DNA of 5,888 nt from Candidatus Thiosymbion ectosymbiont of Robbea hypermnestra (GTDB lineage Bacteria > Pseudomonadota > Gammaproteobacteria > Chromatiales > Chromatiaceae), in contig JAIZWN010000235.1 in the NCBI GenBank assembly GCA_020443945.1, positions 1-5,888 of the forward strand, given 5' to 3'. Position 1 is the stretch's first letter, and each line of letters starts with the position of its first letter. Shown one piece after another: positions 1 through 5,839 of this stretch. The position numbers and the translations under genes were made by a program. The notes beneath the pieces were generated by a model. The model saw only the letters and a program-made list of their open reading frames with translations, was not told where the DNA came from and ran no database searches.

Positions 1-84
1 GCCTTAGCTTTGTGGTTTCCGGGATTCGGCGTATAGACCCAGGGACAACAAAATTACAACACCACCGAATCATGCAGGTTTCGT

Positions 85-174
85 AGGACCGTAGGGCGGG
101 ATAGGCCAGGGATGGCCGTATCCCGCCGATCCCGAGATGGCGGGATGCGCTACGCTATCTCGCCCTACGGTCCT
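85..174. repeat. Nested palindromic repeat, REP/BIME-like
   Basis: The arms at 85-104 and 155-174 are inverted copies matching at 19 of 20 positions (core GGACCGTAGGGCG). Inside are two further hairpins. GGCCA-GGGA-TGGCC at 104-117 has a 4-base GGGA loop, and ATCCCGCC/GGCGGGAT pairs 120-127 with 139-146. An outer pair, GTATAGAC (31-38) with GTCTATAC (191-198), encloses it all; with a 3-nt bulge this pairing extends by TTC/GAA. From memory, repeats containing GTAGGGCGGGATA and GGGATGCGCTACGC are abundant between genes in gammaproteobacteria. The base pairing is seen directly; assignment to a dispersed family is inference. Confidence 0.7.
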
Positions 175-246
175 GGTGGGTTTGATGTCCGTCTATACGA
201 AGTGGTGGACACGGGCTGATTCTCTCTGCGGCGCGGAGCTTGTGCA

Positions 247-441
247 TTCCCACGCGGCGAGATTGTGAAAGTATTCGTTTTTCCCGGGAGCGGTGGGGTG
301 AGGTTTCCGTATTTTGCGATGAATTCCGCGTCAGGTAGGACTGGAGAGAAAGACTCTCGGATAAATCAGGGGGAATTATGTTCCCCTGTCCCTGACGCTC
401 TGAAAATCCAGGAATACTTTCACAATCTCGCCGCGTGGGAA
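247..441. mobile_element. Putative MITE or long palindromic element with perfect 30-bp inverted arms
   Basis: Bases 247-276 and 412-441 are perfect inverted copies over 30 bp (outer end TTCCCACGCGGCG, inner end GAAAGTATTC). They enclose a 135-bp centre without coding potential. The centre has more nested pairing: GCGTCAGG (328-335) with CCTGACGC (391-398), GAGAG (344-348) with CTCTC (354-358), and a CAGGGG.../...CCCCTG hairpin at 367-388. The right end lies 7 bp beyond the nuclease gene's stop codon. No target-site duplication is evident at the exact arm ends. The outer sequence GCATTCCCACGC...GCGTGGGAACGA resembles a short repeat I recall as common in gammaproteobacterial genomes. It may be a non-autonomous element, or a structured 3' region of the operon mRNA. 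The inverted repeat is certain; mobility is inferred. Confidence 0.6.
367..388 (-). terminator. Possible weak transcription terminator hairpin
   Basis: CAGGGGGAA (367-375) pairs with TTCCCCTG (381-388) with one bulged G and a 5-nt loop. Read on the minus strand it lies about 60 nt past the nuclease stop codon and is followed by ATTTATCC, which is only modestly U-rich. It could end the operon transcript, but the poor U-tract and its position inside a larger palindromic element make this tentative. The 30-bp arms of that element could attenuate transcription just as well. Confidence 0.25.
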
Positions 442-448
442 CGAGAGA

Positions 449-1411
449 TTAATCGCCGATGACCTGCTCGATGCCGGCGGCGGTCAATACCCGCTCTGAC
501 CATACCAGCAGCGTCTGCGGGTCGGCGTGCTCGATTTTTCGGCGTACCGCTTCGGGCACGTTTCCGAATTTCAGCTGTAGCTGCCGCAGCAGGACCATCG
601 CTTGACCTTCCAACCGGCCTTCCTGCCTACCTTGCTGACGGCCTTCCAGCCGGCCCTGCTCAATGAAGCGTTCGGTAAATCCCTTCATTTCCCGGCGGGC
701 TTCCAGCCGGCCCTGCTCGATGAAGCGTTCGGCAAATTGGCTCATGGTCTTTGCCTCGTTGGGATAGTCACGTTGGTATTTTGCCCGTTCATTGTCGTCC
801 AGATCCGCGTAGATGTCGATAAAGTCGATATATTTCAACCGCTTCTCCGGATCCTCCTCGAGCTCTACCAGCCCCTTTACGGCACCGGCGTAGGCGTCGA
901 TCTTATGTCCCGGCGCATAGCGCATGTTGGGCAGATTGAGCCGGGCGACGATGTTGTTACTGTCACGAAACTGTTCGTAGGCGATGGCGCCCAGCTCGCA
1001 GGTAATGAAGTCGAAATGCAGGTAGGTATGGCGCTCGGTGCCGAGCGCCAGTTCCCGTCGGGGCGCCTGTCCCCGCAGAAAGATGACCACCGGCACCACG
1101 CGGTCGGTCTTATAGAGCTCCGCGAGGTCCAGGCAGTAGTGTGCCAGCCGGTGCACGGAGAAACGCCGGGGATCGCTTTCTTCCTCGAGGACAAACAACA
1201 GGGCCTCGCGCCGGCCGTCGGGCCATCGGACCAGTAAGGGAACATCGAGTTCCCGAAAGCGATCGCCGAGCCGGTCCTTGAGCTGTTCCTGACGTCCCGG
1301 GGTTACCTCGGCGCCGGACAATTGGTCCGCGGCTTCTTCAGCCGCGAAGAAGGCTAAGGCCTGGTGGGGATAATCCAGGATGAGGTTCTTGAAGTTCTGG
1401 TCGTGACTCAT
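449..1411 (-). CDS. Rpn/PD-(D/E)XK nuclease-like protein with DUF4351-like C-terminus
   Basis: A 320-residue soluble protein with no signal peptide or membrane segment. The N-terminal half resembles the Rpn family (recombination-promoting nuclease/transposase-like, PD-(D/E)XK superfamily). It has an opening DQNFKNLI, then D56 in ELDVPLL, then strand LLFVLEEES (E76-E78), which sits where the acidic catalytic strand of the family is expected. Residues 224-270 are a charged segment rich in E, R, Q and G with repeats of FxERFIEQGRLE (226-237 and 245-256) and GRQEGRLEG, probably helical or coiled coil. Residues 271-312 (VLLRQLQLKFGNVPEAVRRKI...) match the DUF4351-type tail often joined to such proteins. 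The ATG overlaps the preceding stop as ATGA and the Shine-Dalgarno is weak (CCGGA), which suggests translational coupling. Known relatives are DNA endonucleases or of unknown role; catalytic activity here is inferred, and the EEE motif differs from the E-x-Q form I recall for RpnA. Confidence 0.85.
   Translation of the reverse strand: MSHDQNFKNLILDYPHQALAFFAAEEAADQLSGAEVTPGRQEQLKDRLGDRFRELDVPLLVRWPDGRREALLFVLEEESDPRRFSVHRLAHYCLDLAELYKTDRVVPVVIFLRGQAPRRELALGTERHTYLHFDFITCELGAIAYEQFRDSNNIVARLNLPNMRYAPGHKIDAYAGAVKGLVELEEDPEKRLKYIDFIDIYADLDDNERAKYQRDYPNEAKTMSQFAERFIEQGRLEARREMKGFTERFIEQGRLEGRQQGRQEGRLEGQAMVLLRQLQLKFGNVPEAVRRKIEHADPQTLLVWSERVLTAAGIEQVIGD
643..737 (-). repeat. Tandem 57-bp-period repeat inside the nuclease gene
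   Basis: Two 38-bp direct copies (643-680 and 700-737) match at 36 of 38 positions and are spaced exactly 57 bp, or 19 codons. They encode FAERFIEQGRLE and FTERFIEQGRLE. One difference is silent (ATC/ATT) and one changes Ala to Thr. The near-identity points to a recent in-frame duplication or ongoing conversion. Immediately downstream in the protein, shorter GRxEGR-type units (about residues 255-269) continue the pattern. Confidence 0.9.
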
Positions 1412-2487
1412 GGATCCGGCGCAATGGTCTCGCCCGCGTCCTGCGTCGGGGTCGGTGGGGTTGTCATGGCCTCGGCCGTCGGTTCCGCGTTCTGGATGGT
1501 TTCCTTGTCTTCTTCGGGCGTTTTGAGCAGGTCGGCGCGGCGCAGGTTGGTGAGGGCCTCGACCGCGTAGCCGGCGAGTCGGAAGTCTTGGGGTCGGTTG
1601 GAGGCCTGGAGCAGATGGTCGTCGCCTTCCGCGAGTTTGCTGATCCGGTAGCGGATGGTTTTGCCCTCGGCCAGGGTCGCCTCGAGCTCGATGGGGGTGG
1701 CCTGGGGGTCGAGCGCGGGTTTTTCCGCGCCGATCAGGACATCGAGGAAGTCGAGGTTGGTCAGGGCGCGGACTTTGTTTTTGATGGCCTGTTGGTTCTG
1801 CTTTTCACCCGCGGCCAAGTCCGCGAGCCGCCAGGCGTCGTCCGTGCGTTCCAGGCTCAGGCCCGCGACTGTCAGCCGTTGGAGGTCTTTGGGGTCCAGG
1901 TGGAGCAGGGTCCGGTCGCTCCAACTGCCCGGTTGGTCCGGGGCGTCGAAGAGGCCGAGTTCCGCTTCGTAGATGGCTCCGTCCTCTGCGGCGCGCACGA
2001 ACAGGCGCCGGAATCCGGGGGAGTCGCCGAGATAGAGGATGGCGGGCGAGTCGTCGCCGCGCTCCAGGACCAGCTTGCGCTCGAAGGCGTCGGCGGCGAC
2101 CTTGAAGCGTTTCAGGGCTTCCTCCGAGGTGGCTACGGGCACGCCCTTTTGCAGGCCCGCCAGTTTGGCGAGGAGACCGGTTACCTTGTGCTCGGCGGCG
2201 GGGAGGTCGGCGAGGGAGGGGATGGTCCAGCCGTCCGGGGTCTTGGTCACCGAGATGGGCTCTTTCTCGGGGGACCGGATGCGGATGCCGGTCACTTGTT
2301 CCGGCGCGAAGGCCAGCAGGGGGCCGGCCGATGCCGTAGGCCCGCGGTCTTTTTCCCCGAGCCCCAGCGCGAGGGCGACCAGGAGTTGCAGTACCAGCAG
2401 CGCGCCGAGGGCGATGACGAGGGGGGAGCGCCAGGCGGCCCGGCGCGACTTAGCGCCGCGCCCTTGAGTTTTGGTCTTCGTCTGCAT
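1408..2487 (-). CDS. DUF4340 domain-containing membrane-anchored protein
   Basis: A 359-residue protein of the DUF4340 family, typically encoded beside GldG-like ABC exporter genes; its biochemical role is not established. A basic N-terminus (residues 1-20, many K/R) precedes one hydrophobic segment at about 22-44 (PLVIALGALLVLQLLVALALGLG), so the bulk should be periplasmic. Family-like features follow: VTGIRI (65-70), DGWTIP (85-90), VATSEEALKRFKV (118-130), AFERKLVLERG (134-144), ILYLGDSPGFRRLFVR (150-165) and WSDRTLLHLDPKDLQRL (189-205). The tail after about 322 is acidic, Pro/Thr-rich and probably disordered. The ATG is 3 nt after the upstream stop and has a good Shine-Dalgarno (GGAGAGG, 9-nt spacer). 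It overlaps the next gene by 4 nt. It probably works with the fused permease/GldG protein in the inner membrane; its substrate is unknown. Confidence 0.88.
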   Translation of the reverse strand: MQTKTKTQGRGAKSRRAAWRSPLVIALGALLVLQLLVALALGLGEKDRGPTASAGPLLAFAPEQVTGIRIRSPEKEPISVTKTPDGWTIPSLADLPAAEHKVTGLLAKLAGLQKGVPVATSEEALKRFKVAADAFERKLVLERGDDSPAILYLGDSPGFRRLFVRAAEDGAIYEAELGLFDAPDQPGSWSDRTLLHLDPKDLQRLTVAGLSLERTDDAWRLADLAAGEKQNQQAIKNKVRALTNLDFLDVLIGAEKPALDPQATPIELEATLAEGKTIRYRISKLAEGDDHLLQASNRPQDFRLAGYAVEALTNLRRADLLKTPEEDKETIQNAEPTAEAMTTPPTPTQDAGETIAPDP

Positions 2488-2490
2488 GGT

Positions 2491-5412
2491 TCAGGACCTC
2501 TCCGCGGACAGGATTGTCCGGTAGTGGCGCCGGCGTTGGTTGCGACTGCGCCGGTATAGGCCGTAGACCAGGGCGAGACCCGCCAGGGCCAGTGTGTAGT
2601 TGAGGTATTCCCAGATCATCTGTCCGCGCCGGGTCAGGGGTCTGAGCAGCCGCGAGTATTGGCCCCGACCGCGCAGGCCCAGCAGGCCGCGGTCTTCCAG
2701 GGACCAGTCCAGGGCGTTCTGGAGCAGCTCCAGGGGTTTGGTGTAGAGGGTACGGGTGGCCTCGGTGGCGAGGCTGATGGCCGTGTCCGTCAGGAAGCTG
2801 GCGGAGCCGATGAGGATCAGCCGGGCCGAGGGGGGTGAGGTTTCCACCACGCCGGAGATGGTCGGTTGCGCCGGCGCGGCTTCTTCCGAGGCCTCCGGTT
2901 CTTCGGTCAGCGCCTCGTTCCCGTTCCCGTCCGGGTCGGCGGCCTCTTCGTCTTCCGGGTCCACCAGCAGCGGCGAGGGTTTGCCGGCGAAGAAGGAGCC
3001 GAAGCGGCCCTGGACCGCCACCGCCAGGGTCCGGCGACCCCGGTCATCGCCCAGGGCGAAGCCGAGGGGGCCGTGGACCTCGAAGTCGGGCTGGATGTTC
3101 TCGGAGTTACTGGTCCAGGCGTCCGCGGAGCTTTTGAGCAGTTCGCTCACCTGGCGGTCCCGGTTTTTTTCCGGGTCGAGCTTCAGGGGCGAGGCCCAGT
3201 TGAGGGTAATCTGCCCGAGCCCGGAGGTGATGCCCGTTTTCCGGTCCATGCCGTCGTCCCGGATGTCCGGGAAGTAGGGATAGGCGATCTTTTGGATTTC
3301 TTCGACCAGGAAGCCGGCCACCTCGCGCTGCATGGGGATCGGGAAGGGGGTGTTCTGCGGGTCCAGCACCAGGGTCGGCTCGAGCGCGATGCCTTGATGC
3401 GCCAGCCAGTCCTCCAGGCCCGTCTTTTGGCTGCGGGCATCGATGGCGCTGCCCCCCAGGTTCAGGTGGTAGGGGGAGGCGGCGAGGATCACCGTGCCCC
3501 CTTGCATCAGGAATTGATCGATGGCGAAGACCTGTTTTTGGTCCAGGTTCTCAGGGCCGGCCACCAGCAGCAGGTCCGCGTCTTCGGGCACCGTGCCCTG
3601 GTCGAGGGTCGTCCGCTTGAGGGCCAGGTTGGCCGTCAGGCCCTCCTCCAGGACGCCGTAGCCTGGACCCGCGGCCATAAATTCGTGGGTCTGGGGCGGC
3701 GTGTAGAGGGCGACTGTTTTGAGGAAGCCGGGGGCGAAGCGTTTGATGCCGGCCTCGATGGCCCGCCGGAGCCCGGCCTTGTCGAGCGCCTCGGGCAATG
3801 GAACGGGGATGGCCTGGTCGCCGGATTCCAGGACCATATAGAAGTAGAAGGACTCGGGGTTCAGCAGGTCCAGGACCAGGGGTTGAAAGCCGAAGCGCTC
3901 CTTGATCTCGCTACCTAAGGCACCGCCGTCGGCGTCCGGGTCCCGGATCGCGAAGCTGAATTTGCCGCGGGCCTGCTCCCGCAGCTCGGCGAGTATCCCT
4001 TGCAGTTCCTCCAGCAGCGCGGGCAGGGGCTCCGGCAGCCTGGCGACCGGCGAGATGTAGCCCTGGAAGGCCAGCGGTTGGGTCAACCCCTGGAAGATGT
4101 CGCCGCCGCCCTGGTAGCCGTAGAGCAGCTTCTTGATGGTCCGGGTGATGTCATGCTCCGGGTTGCGCAGGCGCACCTCCAGCGCCCCCTCGCCCGGGTC
4201 CCGCACCTCGATGAGGTCGCGGAAGCCCAGTTTCTCGTGCTGGTCGCCGTACTGGAGCAGCAGGTCGAAGTAGGAGTTGACCACGGCCGCTTGATATTTG
4301 CTGGCGGTCTGAAAGGCCACCGGGCGGATGCCGTAGCGTTCCCCGGCCTCCCGCTCCAGCTCGGGCTCCTCCAGCGGATCGATGAATTCCACCCGCACCC
4401 GACCGTCGCCGGCGATCTGGTATTCCCGCAGCAGATCCCGCAGCCGGGGCACCAAAGGCGCCAGCAGTGGGTGGGTCCGGGCGCTGAAATAGCCGCGGAT
4501 CAGCAGGGGCTCGCGGAGCTGGGCCAGATAGTTGCGGGTGGCCTCGGAGATGGAATAGAGCCGCCCCTGGGTGATATCCGCCCGCGCCCAGCCGATCTGG
4601 TGCAGCCACAGGTTGCCGGCCAGGAGGTTGGCCGCCAGCAATCCGGTGACCAGGGCCCAGCGCCGGTGGTGTTCGGGATGCTCGGTGGCCTCGGCCCAGC
4701 GCAGCTTCTCCAGGGAGTAGACATTGAACGCCAGAAACAGGCCGACGATGCTGAGATAGAAATAGAGATCCCGCAGATCGATGACGCCCCGGGTGATGGA
4801 CGCGAAGCGCGAGCCGCTGCCCAAGAGCGCCAGGAGCTCGCCGCCGCGGTGCCCCAGCAGGCCGGTGAGGGCGTCCGAGCCCAAGAGAAAGAACAGGCCG
4901 CACAGCAGGGTGCTGCCGATGAGGCTGACGATGGGGTTATCCGTGCGGGCGGAGACGAACAGGCCGATGGCGAGATAGGCCGCCGCCAGCAGCAGGGTAG
5001 CCAGGTAGGCCCCGAGCACGGGCCCCCAATCCAGCGGCCCCAGGAGCCAGACGGTAAAGGGCAGGGGCAGGGTGAGCGCCAGGGCCACCGCCACCAGGGC
5101 CAGGGCCGCCAGGAACTTGCCCAGCACCAGGCGCAGGGGCGAGACCGGCAGGGTGAGCAGGGTCTCCAGGGTGCCGGCCCGGCGCTCCTCGCTCCACAGA
5201 CGCATAGTCAGGGCCGCCGTCAGAAAGATCAGCAACACCGGCATCCACTCGAACAAGGGGCGGGCATCCGCCAGGTTGCGGGCGAAGAAGGCCTCCACCC
5301 AGAAGAAAACGAACAGATTCACCGCCAGGAAGGCGCCCAGAAAGATATAGGCCACCGGCGAGGCGAAAAAGCCCCAGAGCTCCCGGCGGGCGATGGATAT
5401 GACCTCATGCAT
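2491..5412 (-). CDS. Fused ABC-2 type permease (GldF-like) and GldG-like auxiliary protein
   Basis: A 973-residue inner-membrane protein joining two subunits that are separate in the flavobacterial gliding machinery. Residues 1-240 are the permease: the opening IARRELWGFFASPVAYIFLG and the ABC-2 signature RLWSEERRAGTLETLLTLPVS (71-91), with hydrophobic segments near 18-38, 56-74, 98-125, 131-153, 161-179 and 214-234. A further transmembrane segment at 252-270 leads into the GldG part: DITQGRLYSISEATRNYL (279-296), RVEFIDPLEEPELEREA (340-356), and a Rossmann-like stretch DADLLLVAGPENLDQKQVFAIDQFLMQGGTVILA (611-644). An acidic low-complexity insert lies at about 818-850, and a last transmembrane segment at 934-953 with a basic cytoplasmic tail. 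An in-frame TGA six codons upstream and the family's usual N-terminus fix the ATG; the Shine-Dalgarno is weak (GGGG, 11-nt spacer). It should need a separate ATPase, which is not visible here. Substrate unknown. Confidence 0.92.
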   Translation of the reverse strand: MHEVISIARRELWGFFASPVAYIFLGAFLAVNLFVFFWVEAFFARNLADARPLFEWMPVLLIFLTAALTMRLWSEERRAGTLETLLTLPVSPLRLVLGKFLAALALVAVALALTLPLPFTVWLLGPLDWGPVLGAYLATLLLAAAYLAIGLFVSARTDNPIVSLIGSTLLCGLFFLLGSDALTGLLGHRGGELLALLGSGSRFASITRGVIDLRDLYFYLSIVGLFLAFNVYSLEKLRWAEATEHPEHHRRWALVTGLLAANLLAGNLWLHQIGWARADITQGRLYSISEATRNYLAQLREPLLIRGYFSARTHPLLAPLVPRLRDLLREYQIAGDGRVRVEFIDPLEEPELEREAGERYGIRPVAFQTASKYQAAVVNSYFDLLLQYGDQHEKLGFRDLIEVRDPGEGALEVRLRNPEHDITRTIKKLLYGYQGGGDIFQGLTQPLAFQGYISPVARLPEPLPALLEELQGILAELREQARGKFSFAIRDPDADGGALGSEIKERFGFQPLVLDLLNPESFYFYMVLESGDQAIPVPLPEALDKAGLRRAIEAGIKRFAPGFLKTVALYTPPQTHEFMAAGPGYGVLEEGLTANLALKRTTLDQGTVPEDADLLLVAGPENLDQKQVFAIDQFLMQGGTVILAASPYHLNLGGSAIDARSQKTGLEDWLAHQGIALEPTLVLDPQNTPFPIPMQREVAGFLVEEIQKIAYPYFPDIRDDGMDRKTGITSGLGQITLNWASPLKLDPEKNRDRQVSELLKSSADAWTSNSENIQPDFEVHGPLGFALGDDRGRRTLAVAVQGRFGSFFAGKPSPLLVDPEDEEAADPDGNGNEALTEEPEASEEAAPAQPTISGVVETSPPSARLILIGSASFLTDTAISLATEATRTLYTKPLELLQNALDWSLEDRGLLGLRGRGQYSRLLRPLTRRGQMIWEYLNYTLALAGLALVYGLYRRSRNQRRRHYRTILSAERS
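2497..2503 (-). promoter_or_regulatory. Ribosome binding site of the DUF4340 gene
   Basis: GGAGAGG on the minus strand lies 9 nt before the ATG at 2487 and within the last codons of the upstream permease gene. It is the clearest Shine-Dalgarno in the window and supports this start. The other two genes have only weak matches. Confidence 0.7.
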
Positions 5413-5454
5413 GGGACCAGATACCCCGTTTCATCGAAAGTTTCCTGTCATCTG

Positions 5455-5517
5455 TCCACAGATTACGCAGATTCTCGCAGATAGATTGTTGTGTTTTTAA
5501 TCTGCGTAATCTGCGGA
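5455..5517. repeat. Inverted repeat with 19-bp arms (REP-like)
   Basis: Arms 5455-5473 and 5499-5517 are inverted copies with one mismatch in 19 (core CAGATTACGCAGATT), around a 25-nt AT-rich loop. The half-motif GCAGAT recurs in the loop (5478-5483). From memory, CAGATTACGCAGATT/AATCTGCGTAATCTG is a widely scattered intergenic repeat in proteobacteria. No U-tract follows on either strand in a form that would suit an intrinsic terminator. It is close enough to the permease start to sit in the 5' untranslated region or promoter. Confidence 0.75.
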
Positions 5518-5583
5518 TAAACAAGAGGCATCCTTTTATGCGGCGCACAAACTCGACTCATGTGTAAAGATGCCGGTTATTCA

Positions 5584-5775
5584 GAGGCTGTCTAAAAACT
5601 CAAGCCATGCCGCGCGGTCCAGGTTAGCCGTGGTCCTACCAGGCTGGCTACGGCCCAAAGCCCCTCGCCCCTGGCGGGAGAGGGGTTGGGGAGAGGGGGA
5701 ATCAATGGCTTCACTTCGATCCGGTTAAGGACTCCATACCAAACAAAATCAATGGGTTGGTTTTTAGACAGCCTC
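5584..5775. mobile_element. MITE-like element, 192 bp, perfect 16-bp terminal inverted repeats
   Basis: Bases 5584-5599 (GAGGCTGTCTAAAAAC) and 5760-5775 (GTTTTTAGACAGCCTC) are perfect inverted copies bounding a 160-bp interior with no transposase. A dinucleotide CA flanks both ends (5582-5583 and 5776-5777), a weak candidate target duplication that may be chance. The interior contains a GC-rich hairpin (5661-5685) and a 9-bp direct repeat AATCAATGG (5700-5708 and 5747-5755). The terminal sequence resembles ends I associate with IS5-type elements, but that is recall and not verified. It is best read as a non-autonomous miniature element moved by a transposase encoded elsewhere. Confidence 0.75.
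5661..5685. repeat. GC-rich hairpin inside the MITE-like element
   Basis: CCCCTC-G-CCC (5661-5670) pairs with GGG-A-GAGGGG (5676-5685) around a 5-nt loop CTGGC, with one internal mismatch. The hairpin and the following GGTTGGGGAGAGGGGG resemble a very common bacterial intergenic repeat whose spurious translation reads LPNPSPARGEG. It may be an older REP unit captured by the element. Confidence 0.65.
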
Positions 5776-5818
5776 CAAAGGGATCGTGGGTTATGGGTAA
5801 GGCGCCTGTTAGCCGTCA

Positions 5819-5839
5819 TTCCGGCAGGGATTGCCGGAA
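5819..5839. repeat. Short perfect hairpin repeat
   Basis: TTCCGGCA (5819-5826) pairs perfectly with TGCCGGAA (5832-5839) around GGGAT. The context GTCATTCCGGCAGGGATTGCCGGAA matches a dispersed intergenic repeat I recall from many proteobacteria. A second small hairpin, GCCA-GGGA-TGGC, follows at 5847-5858 and reuses the GGGA loop. Confidence 0.65.

Larger units (their letters stand above)
1..448. other. Non-coding, palindrome-rich region downstream of the operon
   Basis: No credible gene lies in this stretch. Short open frames here, such as the one at 265-462 on the plus strand, run straight through inverted repeats and have no recognisable product. The region holds a nested palindrome (85-174), an outer short inverted pair (31-38 with 191-198) and a 195-bp element with long inverted arms (247-441). 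Bases 1-30 and 199-246 show nothing I can name. Confidence 0.75.

Noticed and set aside
247..441. Integron attC site or CRISPR-like structure
   Set aside because: There are no attC core sites of RYYYAAC/GTTRRRY type and no regularly spaced direct repeats; the structure is one inverted pair with nested hairpins.
265..462. Small plus-strand open frame in the downstream non-coding region
   Set aside because: It starts inside one inverted arm at 247-276, runs through the other and ends in the nuclease gene, so it is repeat sequence, not a gene.
1588..2559. Plus-strand open frame of 323 codons opposite the DUF4340 gene
   Set aside because: Same antisense GC-driven effect; there is no recognisable motif or start signal.
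2866..3918. Plus-strand open frame of 350 codons
   Set aside because: It is a shadow of the GldG-like coding region. The opposite-strand translation has clear family motifs and this one has none.
4000..5484. Long plus-strand open frame (494 codons) antisense to the permease gene, rich in Q, G and R
   Set aside because: It lies wholly opposite a well-recognised gene in high-GC DNA, where such antisense frames are expected. Its translation is low-complexity and lacks any domain.
5485..5560. Possible minus-strand promoter, such as TTTACA near 5563 or TTGTTT near 5523
   Set aside because: Neither candidate -35 has a good -10 at 16-18 bp spacing, and the best match falls inside the inverted repeat.
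5592..5819. Minus-strand open frame of 75 codons containing LPNPSPARGEG
   Set aside because: It translates the MITE-like element. This peptide is a familiar artefact of a common intergenic repeat.
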